Shown piece after piece: positions 28,135-37,497 of a stretch of DNA of 64,000 nt; within the stretch, counting starts at the first letter, position 1, and every line of letters begins with the position of its first letter. The stretch is from Agromyces mangrovi (lineage in GTDB: Bacteria > Actinomycetota > Actinomycetes > Actinomycetales > Microbacteriaceae). The notes beneath the pieces are model-generated. The model saw only the letters and a list, made by a program, of their open reading frames with translations, was not told where the DNA came from and did no database searches. The translations under genes were made by a program, and so were the position numbers. The stretch is from the NCBI RefSeq assembly GCF_030296695.1, contig NZ_AP027737.1:1302001-1366000 (forward strand), given 5' to 3'.

Positions 28135-29280
28135 TCAACTGAGCTCGTAGAAGCGCCAGAAGCCGAACTCGGGCACGATCACGCGCACGTCGCTCCAGCC
28201 GGCCTCGCGGGCGTAGGCGCGCAGCGTGTCGGGGCGCATGACGGTGCCGGTGGCGGCGCTCGACCCGTGCGAGCGGCCGTCGGGCAGGCAGACGAACAGG
28301 CTGAATCCGTACATCAGCCGGTCGAGGTCGCCGGCGTTGGGCGCGAACGCGTCGGCGACCGCCTCGTCCATGATCACGACCGTTCCGCCCGGGCGCACGG
28401 CGTCGCGCATCGCCCGCAGCACCTCGACCGGGTGCGGCAGGTCGTGGATGCACTCGAAGGCGAAGATCGCGTCGAACGGGCCGTGCTCGGCCAGCTCAGC
28501 GGCATCCGTCTCGTGGAACCGCACGCGATCGGCGACTCCCGCCTCGCGCGCGTTCTCGCCCGCGGCGACCACCGAGGCGGTGTCGACGTCGAAGCCCTCG
28601 ACGCGCAGCTGCGGGTACGCCGACGCCAGCGCGATCGACGACCAGCCGAGGCCCATGCCAACGTCGGCGATGCGTGCATCCGGCTGCGACAGCGCCTCGT
28701 GCACGTGCGGCACGTCGGCCAGCACCGCGGGCATCGCGTCGAACCAGGGGCGGTTGCCCTCGGCCTGCGACTCGCGGGCGTCGGCGCCGAACTGCTGCCA
28801 GCTCACGCCGCCGCCCGTGCGATAGGCGTCGAGGATACCGGGCATCGCCTGGCTCGCGGCCGCGAACATGCGCGCGAGTGGCGCGATGTAGGCGAGGTTC
28901 CTCCGGTCGGTCAGCACCGGCTCGGCGTGCGCCGGCAGCGAGTACCGTCGCTCGTCGGCGGGCGCCGCGGGGTCGTCGACGGTGAGAATGCCGACGGATG
29001 CCTGTTGCTCCAGCCACTCCCGCGCGTAGCGCGCATCGGTGTCGGTGTGGGCGGCGAGCTCGGGGGCCGTGCGTGCGGCGCCGCCCGTGAGGGCGTCGTA
29101 CCAGCCGAGGCGCCCGCCGACGTGCACCGCCATCGTCTCGACCGCGCCGAGGATCGACGCGAACATGCGCTCGCCGAAGGCGTCGACTGCGGCGTCGTCG
29201 ACCGTGTCGGCCGTGCCGGTCTCCCGCTCGGGGTCGATGGGCTCGGGCGCGACCCGCGCCTCGTGCTCGGTGATGGTCAT
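28135..29280 (-). CDS. Class I SAM-dependent methyltransferase with N-terminal winged-helix domain
   Basis: A 381-residue protein. The first 110 residues contain a helical, winged-helix-like region (RTAPELAAHTDTDARYAREW) seen in small-molecule methyltransferases. The Rossmann part follows: IADVGMGLGWSSIALA is motif I, VEGFDVDTASV places the acidic SAM ligand, and FDAIFAFECIHDLPHPVEVL is motif II with the typical ECIHD. It would methylate a small metabolite or protein in the cytoplasm; the substrate is unknown. A LuxR-type regulator gene lies 162 bases upstream on the same strand and could control it. Confidence 0.85.
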   Translation of the reverse strand: MTITEHEARVAPEPIDPERETGTADTVDDAAVDAFGERMFASILGAVETMAVHVGGRLGWYDALTGGAARTAPELAAHTDTDARYAREWLEQQASVGILTVDDPAAPADERRYSLPAHAEPVLTDRRNLAYIAPLARMFAAASQAMPGILDAYRTGGGVSWQQFGADARESQAEGNRPWFDAMPAVLADVPHVHEALSQPDARIADVGMGLGWSSIALASAYPQLRVEGFDVDTASVVAAGENAREAGVADRVRFHETDAAELAEHGPFDAIFAFECIHDLPHPVEVLRAMRDAVRPGGTVVIMDEAVADAFAPNAGDLDRLMYGFSLFVCLPDGRSHGSSAATGTVMRPDTLRAYAREAGWSDVRVIVPEFGFWRFYELS

Positions 29281-29442
29281 GATGTCCCCTCCATGTCGTG
29301 CCGACGCGTCGTCGGCACTTCCGAAGCTACGGAGCGGGAAGGGTGCGGCTCATCGGCCGAATCATGCATCCGTGGGGGGCGGTCTGCATAGCGTGATGCA
29401 CGGGATGGGCGGTGGGCCTTGCGAGCCGGGGCGGCGAACCGC

Positions 29443-31064
29443 CTACGAACCGTCGGTCGAGTCCCGCCACCATGCTGCGGCGGCCGTGCGGGAGCCGACG
29501 CCGAGCTTCAGGTAGATGTTCGCCAGGTGGCGACCGACGGTCTTCTCGCTGATGAAGAGCCGGGTGGCGACGTCGCGGTTGGATGCCCCCTGCGCGACGA
29601 GCGCCAGGATCTCCCCTCGCGCTCGGTGAGCGGTCCGGTGCGGGGCGCCTCCGGGCGCTTCTGTACGGCGACCGGGATCGCGCCCAGGCGATCGAACGCC
29701 GCCGCAGCGTCGGCGCGCATCTGCGTTGCCGCCGCGGCGTCGCCCTGCGCGTCGAGGCCCGCGGCGATCCAGGACCGCATGCTGGCCTGCTCCCACCGCA
29801 GCCCGAGGCGGGTGAGGAGGCCCAGCGCGCGGTGGAACGCCTCCACTGCGCCGGCCGGGTCGCCGCCGGCGAGTGCGACCATGCCGCTGCCGTGCTCCGA
29901 CCAGGCGCGGAAGCCGTCGGTGCCGAAGTCGTCTGCCGCGGTGACGAGCTCGTCGCGCAGCTCGCGGGCATCTGCGTCGCGGCCGGTCGCGAGCGCGACC
30001 TCGACTCCTGCGCGCAGCAGTCGCACCCGCGCCAGGCGGTCGCGACCGATCAGGGCGGAGGTGAGCAGCGCCCACGCCCGCTCGCCGTCGCCCTCGGCGA
30101 GCTGCAGGAGCGCCTCGCCGGGGGCCGGGTCGATGTCGAGCTCGCGGGCCTGGTCGTACGCTGCGCGGGCACCGGCGGCGTCGCCGCGCAGCCGCCGGAT
30201 CTCGCCGACCTGGTACCAGCCCTCGCCCGCGACCCAGGGGTCGGCGGACTGCAGGTCGGCGCAGGCGCGCTCGAGCTCGGACTCGGTCTCGGTCCAGTCG
30301 CCGCCGGCGCTGCGCAGCTCGAGCCGGTGCACGCGGCACACGCCGACGTACACCGCGTCGGCGCCGTAGCCGGCGCACCACTGTTCGGTCGCGTGCGTCC
30401 ACTCGGCCATGCGCCGGTAGTCGGCGAGCTCGTAGCAGGCGTGGATCGTCATGCAGAGGATGTCGCCGGCCCACTCGGGCGCGACGTCGCCCCCGACGAC
30501 CGCGAGCATCGCCTCGTCGAGCTTGCCGAACCCGCCGGCCGCGTCGCCCGAGCGCATCGCGCGCATGCCCTCGACCACGGCGGCGATCGCGCCGACCGCC
30601 GGGTCGTCGAGGGTGGCGTCGAGCTCACGCAGTCGGGCGACCGAGCCTTCGGTCCAGAGGTCCTCGCTGCCCGCGGCGATGCCGCTGGCGCCCTCGAGGT
30701 AGGCGAGGTAGGCGTGCGACAGGCTGTCCGGGCGGTCGGCCAGCAGGCGCTGCGCCCGCCGCGCCCACGCGGTGCCGACGGTCAGCTCGCCACGCGTGAG
30801 GCGCAGCAACGAGATGAGCAGCGCGGTGTCGGCGCAGGCGACCTCGTCGTGCTCCGCGCGAGACGCGCGGTAGGCCGACTCGAGCGACACGAGGCATCCG
30901 TCGATGTCACTCAGCCACCACTGGCTCGCGGCGAGCGCGCGCAGGTCGCTCGGTGCGAGGCCGCCATCGGCGTTCGCCGCGAGGAAGCCCGCCCGGGCCT
31001 CGCGCCAATTCGCTTCGCGATGGGCCGTGCGCGCCGCGTCGATCAGGACGCTCGCGTCGGACAT
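29443..31064 (-). pseudogene. LuxR-family regulator with TPR-like helical region, one-base frame break
   Basis: Most of the protein is a long alpha-helical repeat region resembling TPR/MalT-like sensors (ANWREARAGFLAANADGG; CLVSLESAYRASRAEHDEVA). The C-terminus is a LuxR/GerE helix-turn-helix: GPLTERE, then [20 protein letters not shown] and [19 protein letters not shown]. The frame breaks at the CCCC of 29613-29616, between TERE and EILAL; one more base gives 540 residues and a complete DNA-binding domain. It most likely regulates neighbouring genes such as the methyltransferase. The break falls in the HTH, so if real it would inactivate the regulator; the repeated pattern of such losses in the window argues for assembly error. 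Confidence 0.82.
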
Positions 31065-31143
31065 GCCGGGAGCCTACCCGGTAGCGCAGATGCATGGCGA
31101 GCATCGCCGGCATCGTGACGAGCACGCACCCGACCAGCGCTTC

Positions 31144-31203
31144 GGCCCGTCGAAATCACACTGGCACGTGCTGCAACACGGGCCGGTGTGAGTCAGACGG
31201 GCC
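31144..31203. repeat. Intergenic palindromic repeat, family B, copy 1
   Basis: A 60-bp imperfect palindrome with GGCCCGTC/GACGGGCC at its ends and TCACACTGGC/GGCCGGTGTGA inside; the centre holds CACGTGCTGCAACACGG. A copy of the same length lies at 52658-52717. It is in the space behind the ABC binding-protein gene. Confidence 0.8.
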
Positions 31204-31212
31204 CAAAGGCAG

Positions 31213-31259
31213 CGAGCGGATGCCCCTGAGCCACCACGCAGCTCAGGGGCATCCGCTCG
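31213..31259 (-). terminator. Hairpin behind the ABC importer operon
   Basis: CGAGCGGATGCCCCTGAG and its exact complement form an 18-bp stem with an 11-base loop, starting 12 bases after the stop of the binding-protein gene on the minus strand. The stem consists of two inverted copies of the abundant CGGATGCC motif. No T tract; a factor-assisted or simple hairpin terminator is likely. Confidence 0.55.
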
Positions 31260-31271
31260 ACTCAGCCGGCG

Positions 31272-32543
31272 TCAGCCGACCGGGATGCCCTCGTTCTCGA
31301 CCGGGGCCGAACCGCCGTCGTACTCCTCGACCGGGCCGTCGCCGGAGTCCGTGACGAACGGCGAGCCGTCGATCGGCACCTGTGCGCCGCTCACGACCTG
31401 CGTGATCTGCGCCCCGGAGTAGCCGGCGTGGCTGTCGGCGCCGAAGGCGAGCGGCACGACGCCGCTGCCGACGAGCTCGCCCGAGGCGACGACCTCGAGC
31501 AGCGACTCACGGGTCGGGTTGTCACCGGCCTTCGCGAGCGCCTCGGCGGTCAGGTAGCCGATCGCCATGCCGTAGACGGTGTTGCCGTTGAAGACGTCGG
31601 GGTCGCCGTACTCGTCGTTGATGTCGCGGAACAGCTGCACCCACTCGTCGCTCTCGTCACCGGCGGCGCCGAGGTAGTTCGACGAGAGGAAGCCCTCGAG
31701 CAGCAGCGGGGCCGACTCGCCCAGGTACTCGGCGAGCGTCGGGTAGTCCGCTCCGGGGTTCGCGGTGATGTACTGCGGGAACCAGCCGAGCTGCGCCGCG
31801 GTGCCGATCGTCAGCGCCGTGAAGCCCGGGATGGTCGCGAGGAACGCCACGTCGCATCCGGCCGACTGCATGGCGACGACCTGGGCCGAGACGTCCTGGT
31901 TCGACACCGTGTAGACCTGCGACTCGGCGAAGTCGGCGCCGAGGGTCTGCAGCACGCCCGCCGAGAAGTCCTCGCCGAAGTCGTCGTCCTGCCCGAGGAA
32001 GCAGTACGTGCCGTCGGCGAACTCCTCCGCCGCGTACGCACCTAGGATCTTGCCCTCGCGCGTGTAGTCGGTGTTCACGCCGAACGTCATCGGGTAGGCC
32101 TCGGGCTGGTCCCAGGCGAGGCTGCCGGATGCCACGAAGAGATCGGGCACCTCGTTGTCGTTCAGGAAGTCGAGCACCGCGCTGTGCGTGGGCGTGCCGA
32201 GGCCGCCGACGATCGCGAACACGTCCTCCTCGAGCACGAGCTCGCGCACGACGGTCTGCGTCTCGGCCGGGTTGTACTGGTCGTCCATGACGACGTAGTC
32301 GATCGTGCGGCCGTTGACGCCGCCGTTGTCGTTCACGTAGTCGAAGTACGCCTGGGTCGCGGCGGAGATCGACGCGTAGCCCGCGGCCGCCGGGCCGGTG
32401 AGCGGCTGGTGGGTGCCGATCACGATCGACTCCTCGGTGACGCCGGGCGCTGCGGCCCCGGGGGTGCTGCACGCGGCGAGCGCCGGTACGGCGAGGGCCG
32501 CGGCGCCGAGCGCGGCGATCCATCTGGTGGTGTGCTGTGTCAT
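31272..32543 (-). CDS. ABC transporter substrate-binding lipoprotein, branched-chain amino acid/amide type
   Basis: A 423-residue type I periplasmic-binding-fold protein. The N-terminus is a lipoprotein signal: a hydrophobic stretch ending in ALAACSTPG, whose Cys would be lipidated and hold the protein on the outer face of the membrane. VIGTHQPLTGPAAAGY, GGVNGRTIDYVVMDDQYNP and FAIVGGLGTPTHSAV are classic LivJ/LivK-like segments. The ATG at 32543 has a GAAAGGG site. It is last in the operon after two ATPases and two permeases. The neighbouring acyl-CoA catabolic genes and shared operators suggest an organic acid or aromatic ligand rather than leucine, as an inference. Confidence 0.9.
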   Translation of the reverse strand: MTQHTTRWIAALGAAALAVPALAACSTPGAAAPGVTEESIVIGTHQPLTGPAAAGYASISAATQAYFDYVNDNGGVNGRTIDYVVMDDQYNPAETQTVVRELVLEEDVFAIVGGLGTPTHSAVLDFLNDNEVPDLFVASGSLAWDQPEAYPMTFGVNTDYTREGKILGAYAAEEFADGTYCFLGQDDDFGEDFSAGVLQTLGADFAESQVYTVSNQDVSAQVVAMQSAGCDVAFLATIPGFTALTIGTAAQLGWFPQYITANPGADYPTLAEYLGESAPLLLEGFLSSNYLGAAGDESDEWVQLFRDINDEYGDPDVFNGNTVYGMAIGYLTAEALAKAGDNPTRESLLEVVASGELVGSGVVPLAFGADSHAGYSGAQITQVVSGAQVPIDGSPFVTDSGDGPVEEYDGGSAPVENEGIPVG

Positions 32544-32592
32544 CGTCGACACCCTTTCTCTCGGTGTGGGCAACGCGGTGGTGGTGCGTGTT

Positions 32593-33720
32593 CTAGGTGG
32601 AGGTGGTGCGGGTGGTGCGAGAGCGGATGCGGCCCCGCAGGGCGACGAGCGCCCCCTGGATGCCGCGCGGTGCGGCGATCATGATCACGACGAGCAGGGC
32701 GCCGAAGATCAGGACCGCCAGGTTCCCGTCGAGCCGGCTCACGGCGTCGTCGGGAAGCGGGAGGGTATCGGTGACGGCCGCGATGGCCTCGGGCAGCAGC
32801 ACGAGCAGCAGCGCGCCCCAGACGGCGCCGGGCAGGGTGCCCGTGCCGCCCACGACGACCGCGACGAGCAGGAACAGCGAGAACGCGAGGCCGTAGGCGC
32901 CGGGGCTCGCGGCCTGGGTCACGTACGCCAGCACCGCGCCGCCGAGGCCGGCCGCGCCCGCGCTGATCGCGAACGCCTGCACCTTCACCCGGAACGGGTC
33001 GATGCCCGAGAGCCGGGCCGCGGCCGTGTCGTCGCGCACGGCCTGCATGCGGATGCCGCTGGGCGAGCGCCCGAGCTGCGCGAGCAGCACGAGCACGATC
33101 GCGGCGGCCACGAGCGCGACCCACGCCTGCCACTGCTCGTTCGCGATCACCGTGCTGAGCGCCTCGGGGCGGCGCTCGGTCTGCACGTACAGGCCCTGGT
33201 CGCCGCCGAGCGCGCTCGAGAACGTGCTCGTCACGGCGGGCAGCGCGAGCACGATCGCGAGGGTGAGGCCCGCGAGGTAGGGCCCGTGCAGGCGGGCGCC
33301 GGCGGCGCCGACGAGTGTGCCGAACGCGGTCGCGGCGATGACGGCCACGAGGAACGGGGCGACGAGCAGCACCGGGCCCTCGATGCCCGACTCGGCGAGG
33401 CCGTTCGAGGTGAGCGCGAAGGCGTATGCCCCGGTCGCCATGAACGCCGCGTGCCCGAGCGAGAGCTGCCCGGTGCGGCCCACGAGCAGGGTGAGCCCGG
33501 CGGTCGCGCAGACGTACGCCGCGGTGAGCGAGAGCAGGTAGTTGCGGTACGGGTCGAGCAGGAAGGTCGCGCCGACGGCGAGCACCAGCCCGATCGCGGC
33601 GACGGCGTACCGCCCGCGCACGGTGCCGAGGTGGGCGGGGCGTCGGCCGGAGGCATCCGCTCGCTTGTGCATCGCGGGGGTCTCGCTCGTGTCGGCAGGT
33701 CGTTCGGTCGTGGTGGTCAT
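32593..33720 (-). CDS. livM: Branched-chain-type ABC transporter permease (LivM-like)
   Basis: A 375-residue integral membrane protein with about nine to ten hydrophobic segments after a 40-residue hydrophilic N-terminus. GRTGQLSLGHAAFMATGAYA is the hallmark of LivM permeases, and VRDDTAAARLSGIDPFRVKV followed by AFAISAGAAGLGGAVLAY is the EAA-like loop that contacts the ATPase. It forms half of the translocation pore. Its start overlaps the LivH-like stop (ATGA). The C-terminal tail is basic (RGRIRSRTTRTTST). Confidence 0.92.
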   Translation of the reverse strand: MTTTTERPADTSETPAMHKRADASGRRPAHLGTVRGRYAVAAIGLVLAVGATFLLDPYRNYLLSLTAAYVCATAGLTLLVGRTGQLSLGHAAFMATGAYAFALTSNGLAESGIEGPVLLVAPFLVAVIAATAFGTLVGAAGARLHGPYLAGLTLAIVLALPAVTSTFSSALGGDQGLYVQTERRPEALSTVIANEQWQAWVALVAAAIVLVLLAQLGRSPSGIRMQAVRDDTAAARLSGIDPFRVKVQAFAISAGAAGLGGAVLAYVTQAASPGAYGLAFSLFLLVAVVVGGTGTLPGAVWGALLLVLLPEAIAAVTDTLPLPDDAVSRLDGNLAVLIFGALLVVIMIAAPRGIQGALVALRGRIRSRTTRTTST

Positions 33721-34598
33721 GCGACCCTCGCCTCCCTCGCGGCGAACAGTCCCTGCGGTCGGGCCAGCAGCACCACCAGCAGGATGAGGACGATGGCGAT
33801 CGGCGCGAACGTCGCGCCCGCGAACGCCGTGACGAAGGTGAGGATCACGCCGACCGCGAGGCCCGCGACCACCGCTCCGACCGGGGAGTCGAGGCCGCCG
33901 ACGATCGCGACGGTGAATGCGTAGACGAACAGCTGGTCGCTCGCGTGCGGGTTGAGGCCGAGCTCGGTGGGGATCACGAGCAGCGCGGCGAGCCCGCCGA
34001 CCGCTGCGGAGAGGGTCCAGCCGAGGGTGCGCATGCGGTCGACGCGCACGCCGTTCAGCCGCGAGACCTCGGGGGCGAACGCGGCGGCGCGCATCGCGAG
34101 GCCGACGCTCGTGCGGGTGAACAGCAGCGCGAGCGCCGCCATGAGCACGCCCACGACCACGAGCACGAACAGCGAGTACGGCGAGATGACCGCCACGTCG
34201 CCGATGCGGATGGGCTCGCGCGGGAACGGCGCCGGCATGGGCCGGTAGTCGGCCCCGAACGCGATCGCGAGCGTCGAGGTGAGCACCATGACGAGGCCGA
34301 TCGCGACGATGACGGCAGCGAGCGGGTTCGACTTGTCGACAAAGCGCATCACGCCCCGCTCGACGACCCAGCCGAGCACCGCGCCCGAGAGGAGGGCCGC
34401 TGCGAGGCCGATCCAGTAGTTGCTGGTCAGCGCGCTCACGTGGAAGGCGACGTAGCAGGAGACGGTCGCCATCGCGCCCTGCGCGAAGTTCGCGATGCGG
34501 GCCGCGCGCCAGATGAGCACCAGCGCGAGCGCGAAGGCGGCGAAGATCGCGCCCCGGGCGAGGCCGGTGCCGGCGAGCAGCAGGATCGGGACGTCCAT
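33717..34598 (-). CDS. livH: Branched-chain-type ABC transporter permease (LivH-like)
   Basis: A 293-residue membrane protein with about eight hydrophobic segments. AALVLIWRAARIANFAQGAM near the N-terminus is the LivH signature, and VDRMRTLGWTLSAAVGGLAA is the ATPase-contact loop. It pairs with the LivM-like protein to form the pore. Its gene abuts the LivF-like stop directly and overlaps the LivM start, so the five genes are one transcription unit, read from the operator at 36.23 kb. Confidence 0.92.
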   Translation of the reverse strand: MDVPILLLAGTGLARGAIFAAFALALVLIWRAARIANFAQGAMATVSCYVAFHVSALTSNYWIGLAAALLSGAVLGWVVERGVMRFVDKSNPLAAVIVAIGLVMVLTSTLAIAFGADYRPMPAPFPREPIRIGDVAVISPYSLFVLVVVGVLMAALALLFTRTSVGLAMRAAAFAPEVSRLNGVRVDRMRTLGWTLSAAVGGLAALLVIPTELGLNPHASDQLFVYAFTVAIVGGLDSPVGAVVAGLAVGVILTFVTAFAGATFAPIAIVLILLVVLLARPQGLFAAREARVA

Positions 34599-35357
34599 TC
34601 AGAACCCCAGGTAGGCGTGTCGGAGCTGCTCGTCGTCGAGCAGCGCGGCGGACGGTCGGGCGGCCACGACGGAGCCGAGGTTCAGCACGACTCCGGTGTC
34701 GGCGACGGAGAGGGCGCTGCGCACGTTCTGCTCGACGAGCAGGATCGCGAGGCCGCGCTCGGCGCGCAGGTGCGCGAGCGTGCCGAGGATCTCGGCGACG
34801 ATGCGCGGCGCGAGGCCGAGCGACGGCTCGTCGAGCAGCAGCAGCCGCGGGTGGGCGACGAGGGCGCGGGCGATGGCGAGCATCTGGCGCTCGCCGCCCG
34901 AGAGCGAGTGGCCGTGGCTGGTGCGGCGCGCGGCGAGGGCGGGGAAGAGGTCGTAGGCGGCGTCGACATCGGCGCGCAGCTCGCGCCGGTCGCCGCGCCA
35001 GAGCCCGCCGAGGCGGAGGTTCTCGTCGACGGTGAGCTCGGCGACCGCGTGCCGCCCCTCGGGCACGTGCACGATGCCGCGGCGGATGCGGTCCTCGACT
35101 CTCGCGCTTGCGAGGTCGTCGCCGTCGAAGCGCACGGTGCCGGCCTGCGCCGGGACGAGTCCCGAGAGCACGCGCAGCAGCGTGGACTTGCCGGCGCCGT
35201 TCGCGCCGACGACGGCGACGACGGCGCCTGCCGGCACCGCGAGGTCGACGGCATGCAGCACCTCGCCCTGCCCGTAGCCCGCGACGAGGCCGGAGACCTC
35301 GAGCAGGGGTGCGGGCTGCGCGTCGGGGCGAGCGGTGGCGGTGAGCGTGTCGGTCAC
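34599..35357 (-). CDS. livF: ABC transporter ATPase, branched-chain type (LivF-like)
   Basis: A 252-residue nucleotide-binding subunit. Walker A is VGANGAGKSTLLRVLSGL, the Q-loop region is IVHVPEGRHAVAELTVDENL (the PEGR sequence is typical of LivF), the signature is LSGGERQMLAIARAL and Walker B is LLLLDEPSLGLAP, followed by LVEQNV with the switch His replaced by Gln-Asn, again normal for LivF. It powers import together with the LivG-like ATPase. The GTG start overlaps the preceding stop (GTGA). Confidence 0.92.
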   Translation of the reverse strand: MTDTLTATARPDAQPAPLLEVSGLVAGYGQGEVLHAVDLAVPAGAVVAVVGANGAGKSTLLRVLSGLVPAQAGTVRFDGDDLASARVEDRIRRGIVHVPEGRHAVAELTVDENLRLGGLWRGDRRELRADVDAAYDLFPALAARRTSHGHSLSGGERQMLAIARALVAHPRLLLLDEPSLGLAPRIVAEILGTLAHLRAERGLAILLVEQNVRSALSVADTGVVLNLGSVVAARPSAALLDDEQLRHAYLGF

Positions 35358-36177
35358 GCGGCGTCCTCCCCGTCGACGTCGACGCCGAGGTACGCGTCGA
35401 TGACGGCCTGGTCGTCGCGAATCTCGTCTGGCGTGCCAGTCGCGAGCATCCGCCCCGAGTCGAGCACCGCGATGCGGTCGCAGAGCGACATCACGAGATC
35501 GACGTGGTGCTCGACCAGCAGCACCGAGCGGCCGTGCTCGCCGCCGGCGAAGTCGCGCACGAGGGCGGCGAGTTCGTCGATGTCGGCGGCGCCGAGTCCG
35601 CCGGCAGGCTCGTCGAGCAGCAGCAGGTGCGGCTCCGAGACGAAGGCGCGGGCCAGGGCGACGCGCTTGCGCTCGGGGTAGGGCAGGGCATCGGGCATCC
35701 GCTCGCCTGAACCCGCGAGGCCCACGCGTTCGAGGGCGGCCTCGGCGCGCTCGGCGGCCTCGCGAAGGAAGCGGGCGGATGCGGGTGCGCCGACGAGTCC
35801 CGCCGCCGCGCCAGGTGCTCCGTGGCTGAGGCCGGCCATGACGTTCTGGCGCACGGTGAGTCCGGGGAAGAGGCCGAGGCCCTGGAGGGTGCGGGCGACG
35901 CCGAGGCCGGTGAGGCGGTACGGGCGGGGGCGGTTTGTTCCCATCACGCGCACGGTGCCGGTGCGGGGGCGCACGATGCCGCAGGCGACGTTGAAGAGCG
36001 TCGTCTTGCCCGCGCCGTTCGGCCCGATGAGCCCGACGACCTCGCCCGCGCCGACGGTGAGCGACGCGTCGTCGATCGCGACGATGCCGCCGAAGCGCAC
36101 GGTCACGCGGTCGAGCCGCAGGGGGTCGACCCGGGGGTCGCGCCCTCGGCGGGGGCGGGTGGAGCGTCGGCGGACAT
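35354..36177 (-). pseudogene. livG: ABC transporter ATPase, branched-chain type (LivG-like), frame break near the N-terminus
   Basis: The ATPase core is intact: VGLIGPNGAGKTTLFNVACG is Walker A, TLQGLGLFPGLTVRQNVMAG is the Q-loop region, PYPERKRVALARAFV stands for the signature (LPYPERK instead of LSGGQ-like text) and LLLLDEPAGGL is Walker B, followed by LLVEHHVDLVMSLCDRI. The natural ATG at 36177 (MSADAPPAPAEGATP) is out of frame with the core; adding one base in the G run 36133-36137 joins them into 274 residues. It is the first gene of the importer operon, 46 bases from a TetR-type operator. The frame break is probably artefactual. Confidence 0.85.
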
Positions 36178-36222
36178 GGGCACCTCGTCGTGTCGCAGGT
36201 CGTTGGTGCGGCCACTGTAGCA

Positions 36223-36246
36223 GAGAAACCGACTGGGCGGTATGTT
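36223..36246. promoter_or_regulatory. TetR-type operator, site 3 of 4
   Basis: GAAACCGACTGGGCGGTATG followed by TT, upstream of the ABC importer operon. On the minus strand a TACAGT box stands about 18 bases further downstream and could be the -10 element, so a bound repressor would block the promoter. Confidence 0.65.
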
Positions 36247-36336
36247 CCGCTGACAGGTGCTTCTGGAGGTGTGCGCGGGATGGAGGCAGGCTGCGGCACC
36301 GGCGTGGCCGGCCTGGTCGGGCGTGTCCTCTCGTGC

Positions 36337-36666
36337 GTGCGAAAGCGCGGACAAATCCGGGGACACGCCGGCCCCGAGGCATCCCATCGCCCCAGATCTC
36401 CGTGCTTTCGCACACTCGCCGTCATGGGGAGGGCACGCGCGCGTGCAGAACGACGGAGATTTCCGGCGACACGCCGAGCCGAGGCATCCGATCGGCCGGA
36501 ATCTCCGCGCTTTCGCACGCACGCCCGGATGGACGGGCCCGCTGGGCGGGGAGTACGCCGGCCGGTACAACGTGGGCGCGCGCTCCAACGTGTGCGAAAG
36601 TACGGAGATTTCCCGCGATTCGTCGCTGCGCAGCATCCTGCGGCCTGAATCTCCGCGCTTTCGCAC
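36337..36666. repeat. Array of three palindromic repeats, family C
   Basis: Three copies (36337-36413, 36443-36518, 36592-36666) of a 75-77 bp imperfect palindrome. Each begins with GTGCGAAAG or a variant, followed by CGGAGATTT, and ends with AATCTCCGCGCTTTCGCAC or similar. The second copy is most symmetric. They fill most of the 569-base gap between the ABC operon and the SDR gene; I see no gene in this gap. Confidence 0.8.
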
Positions 36667-36746
36667 GCACGCCTGGGCGAAGGGGGTCTGAGAGCCGGGC
36701 TCGCGCCGAGGCGAGTCCGCGAGGGCGGATACGCGCGCGAGCGGGG

Positions 36747-37481
36747 TCAGTGGTGGGGCAGGGAGGCCGTCAGGCCGCCGTCGGCGACGAACTCGGCGCC
36801 GGTGGAGTAGCTCGAATCGTCGCTCGCGAGGAAGACGATGAGCTCGGCGACCTCCTCAGGCGCGGCGGGGCGGCCGAGGGGGATGCCGGCCTCGGCGGGA
36901 TCCATGTCGGCAGTCATGGCGGTGTCGATGAAGCCCGGATGCACCGAGTTGACGCGGATGCCGTCGCGCGCGAGCTCGAGCGCGGCCGACTTGGTGAGCC
37001 CGCGCACCGCGAACTTGCTCGCGACGTAGCCGTGCAGCGCGATGCTGCCGCGCATGCCCTCGACCGACGAGATGTTGACGATCGAGCCGCCGTTGCCGGC
37101 CTCCCGCATCGCGGCCGAGACCACCTTCAGGCCGAGGAAGGTGCCGGTGACGTTGACGTCCATCATCCGCTGCCATCGCTCGAGCGTGTACGAGCGCAGG
37201 CTGCCGCGGTCGGCGATGCCGGCGTTGTTCACGAGCACGTCGAGGCGGCCGTGCTCGGCGACGGTGTCGGCGACGACCCGCTCCCACTGTGCCTGGTCGG
37301 TCACGTCGAGGTGCGCGAACGTGGCGCCCGGCAGCTCCGCGGCGAGCGCCGAGCCCGGCTCGTCGAGCACGTCGGCGACCACGACCCGCGCGCCCTCGCG
37401 GGTCAGGGCGCGCGCGTACGCCGCCCCGAGGCCGCGGGCGCCGCCCGTGACGAGGGCCACCCTGCCGTCGAGGCGCCCCAT
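36747..37481 (-). CDS. SDR family oxidoreductase (hydroxysteroid/3-oxoacyl type)
   Basis: A 244-residue classical SDR: VTGGARGLGAAYARALTREG is the cofactor loop, LVNNAGIADRGSL the NNAG segment, IVNISSVEGMRG the catalytic Ser, and YVASKFAVRGLTKSAALEL the Tyr-Lys pair. The combination with VHPGFIDTAMT resembles bacterial 3-alpha/20-beta-hydroxysteroid dehydrogenases, but related enzymes act on many acyl and cyclic alcohols. The ATG at 37481 is chosen because the protein then starts directly before the cofactor strand. It is the last gene of a run with a quinone oxidoreductase, a TetR regulator and another SDR. Confidence 0.88.
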   Translation of the reverse strand: MGRLDGRVALVTGGARGLGAAYARALTREGARVVVADVLDEPGSALAAELPGATFAHLDVTDQAQWERVVADTVAEHGRLDVLVNNAGIADRGSLRSYTLERWQRMMDVNVTGTFLGLKVVSAAMREAGNGGSIVNISSVEGMRGSIALHGYVASKFAVRGLTKSAALELARDGIRVNSVHPGFIDTAMTADMDPAEAGIPLGRPAAPEEVAELIVFLASDDSSYSTGAEFVADGGLTASLPHH

Positions 37482-37497
37482 CAGTCGACCGCGCCCA

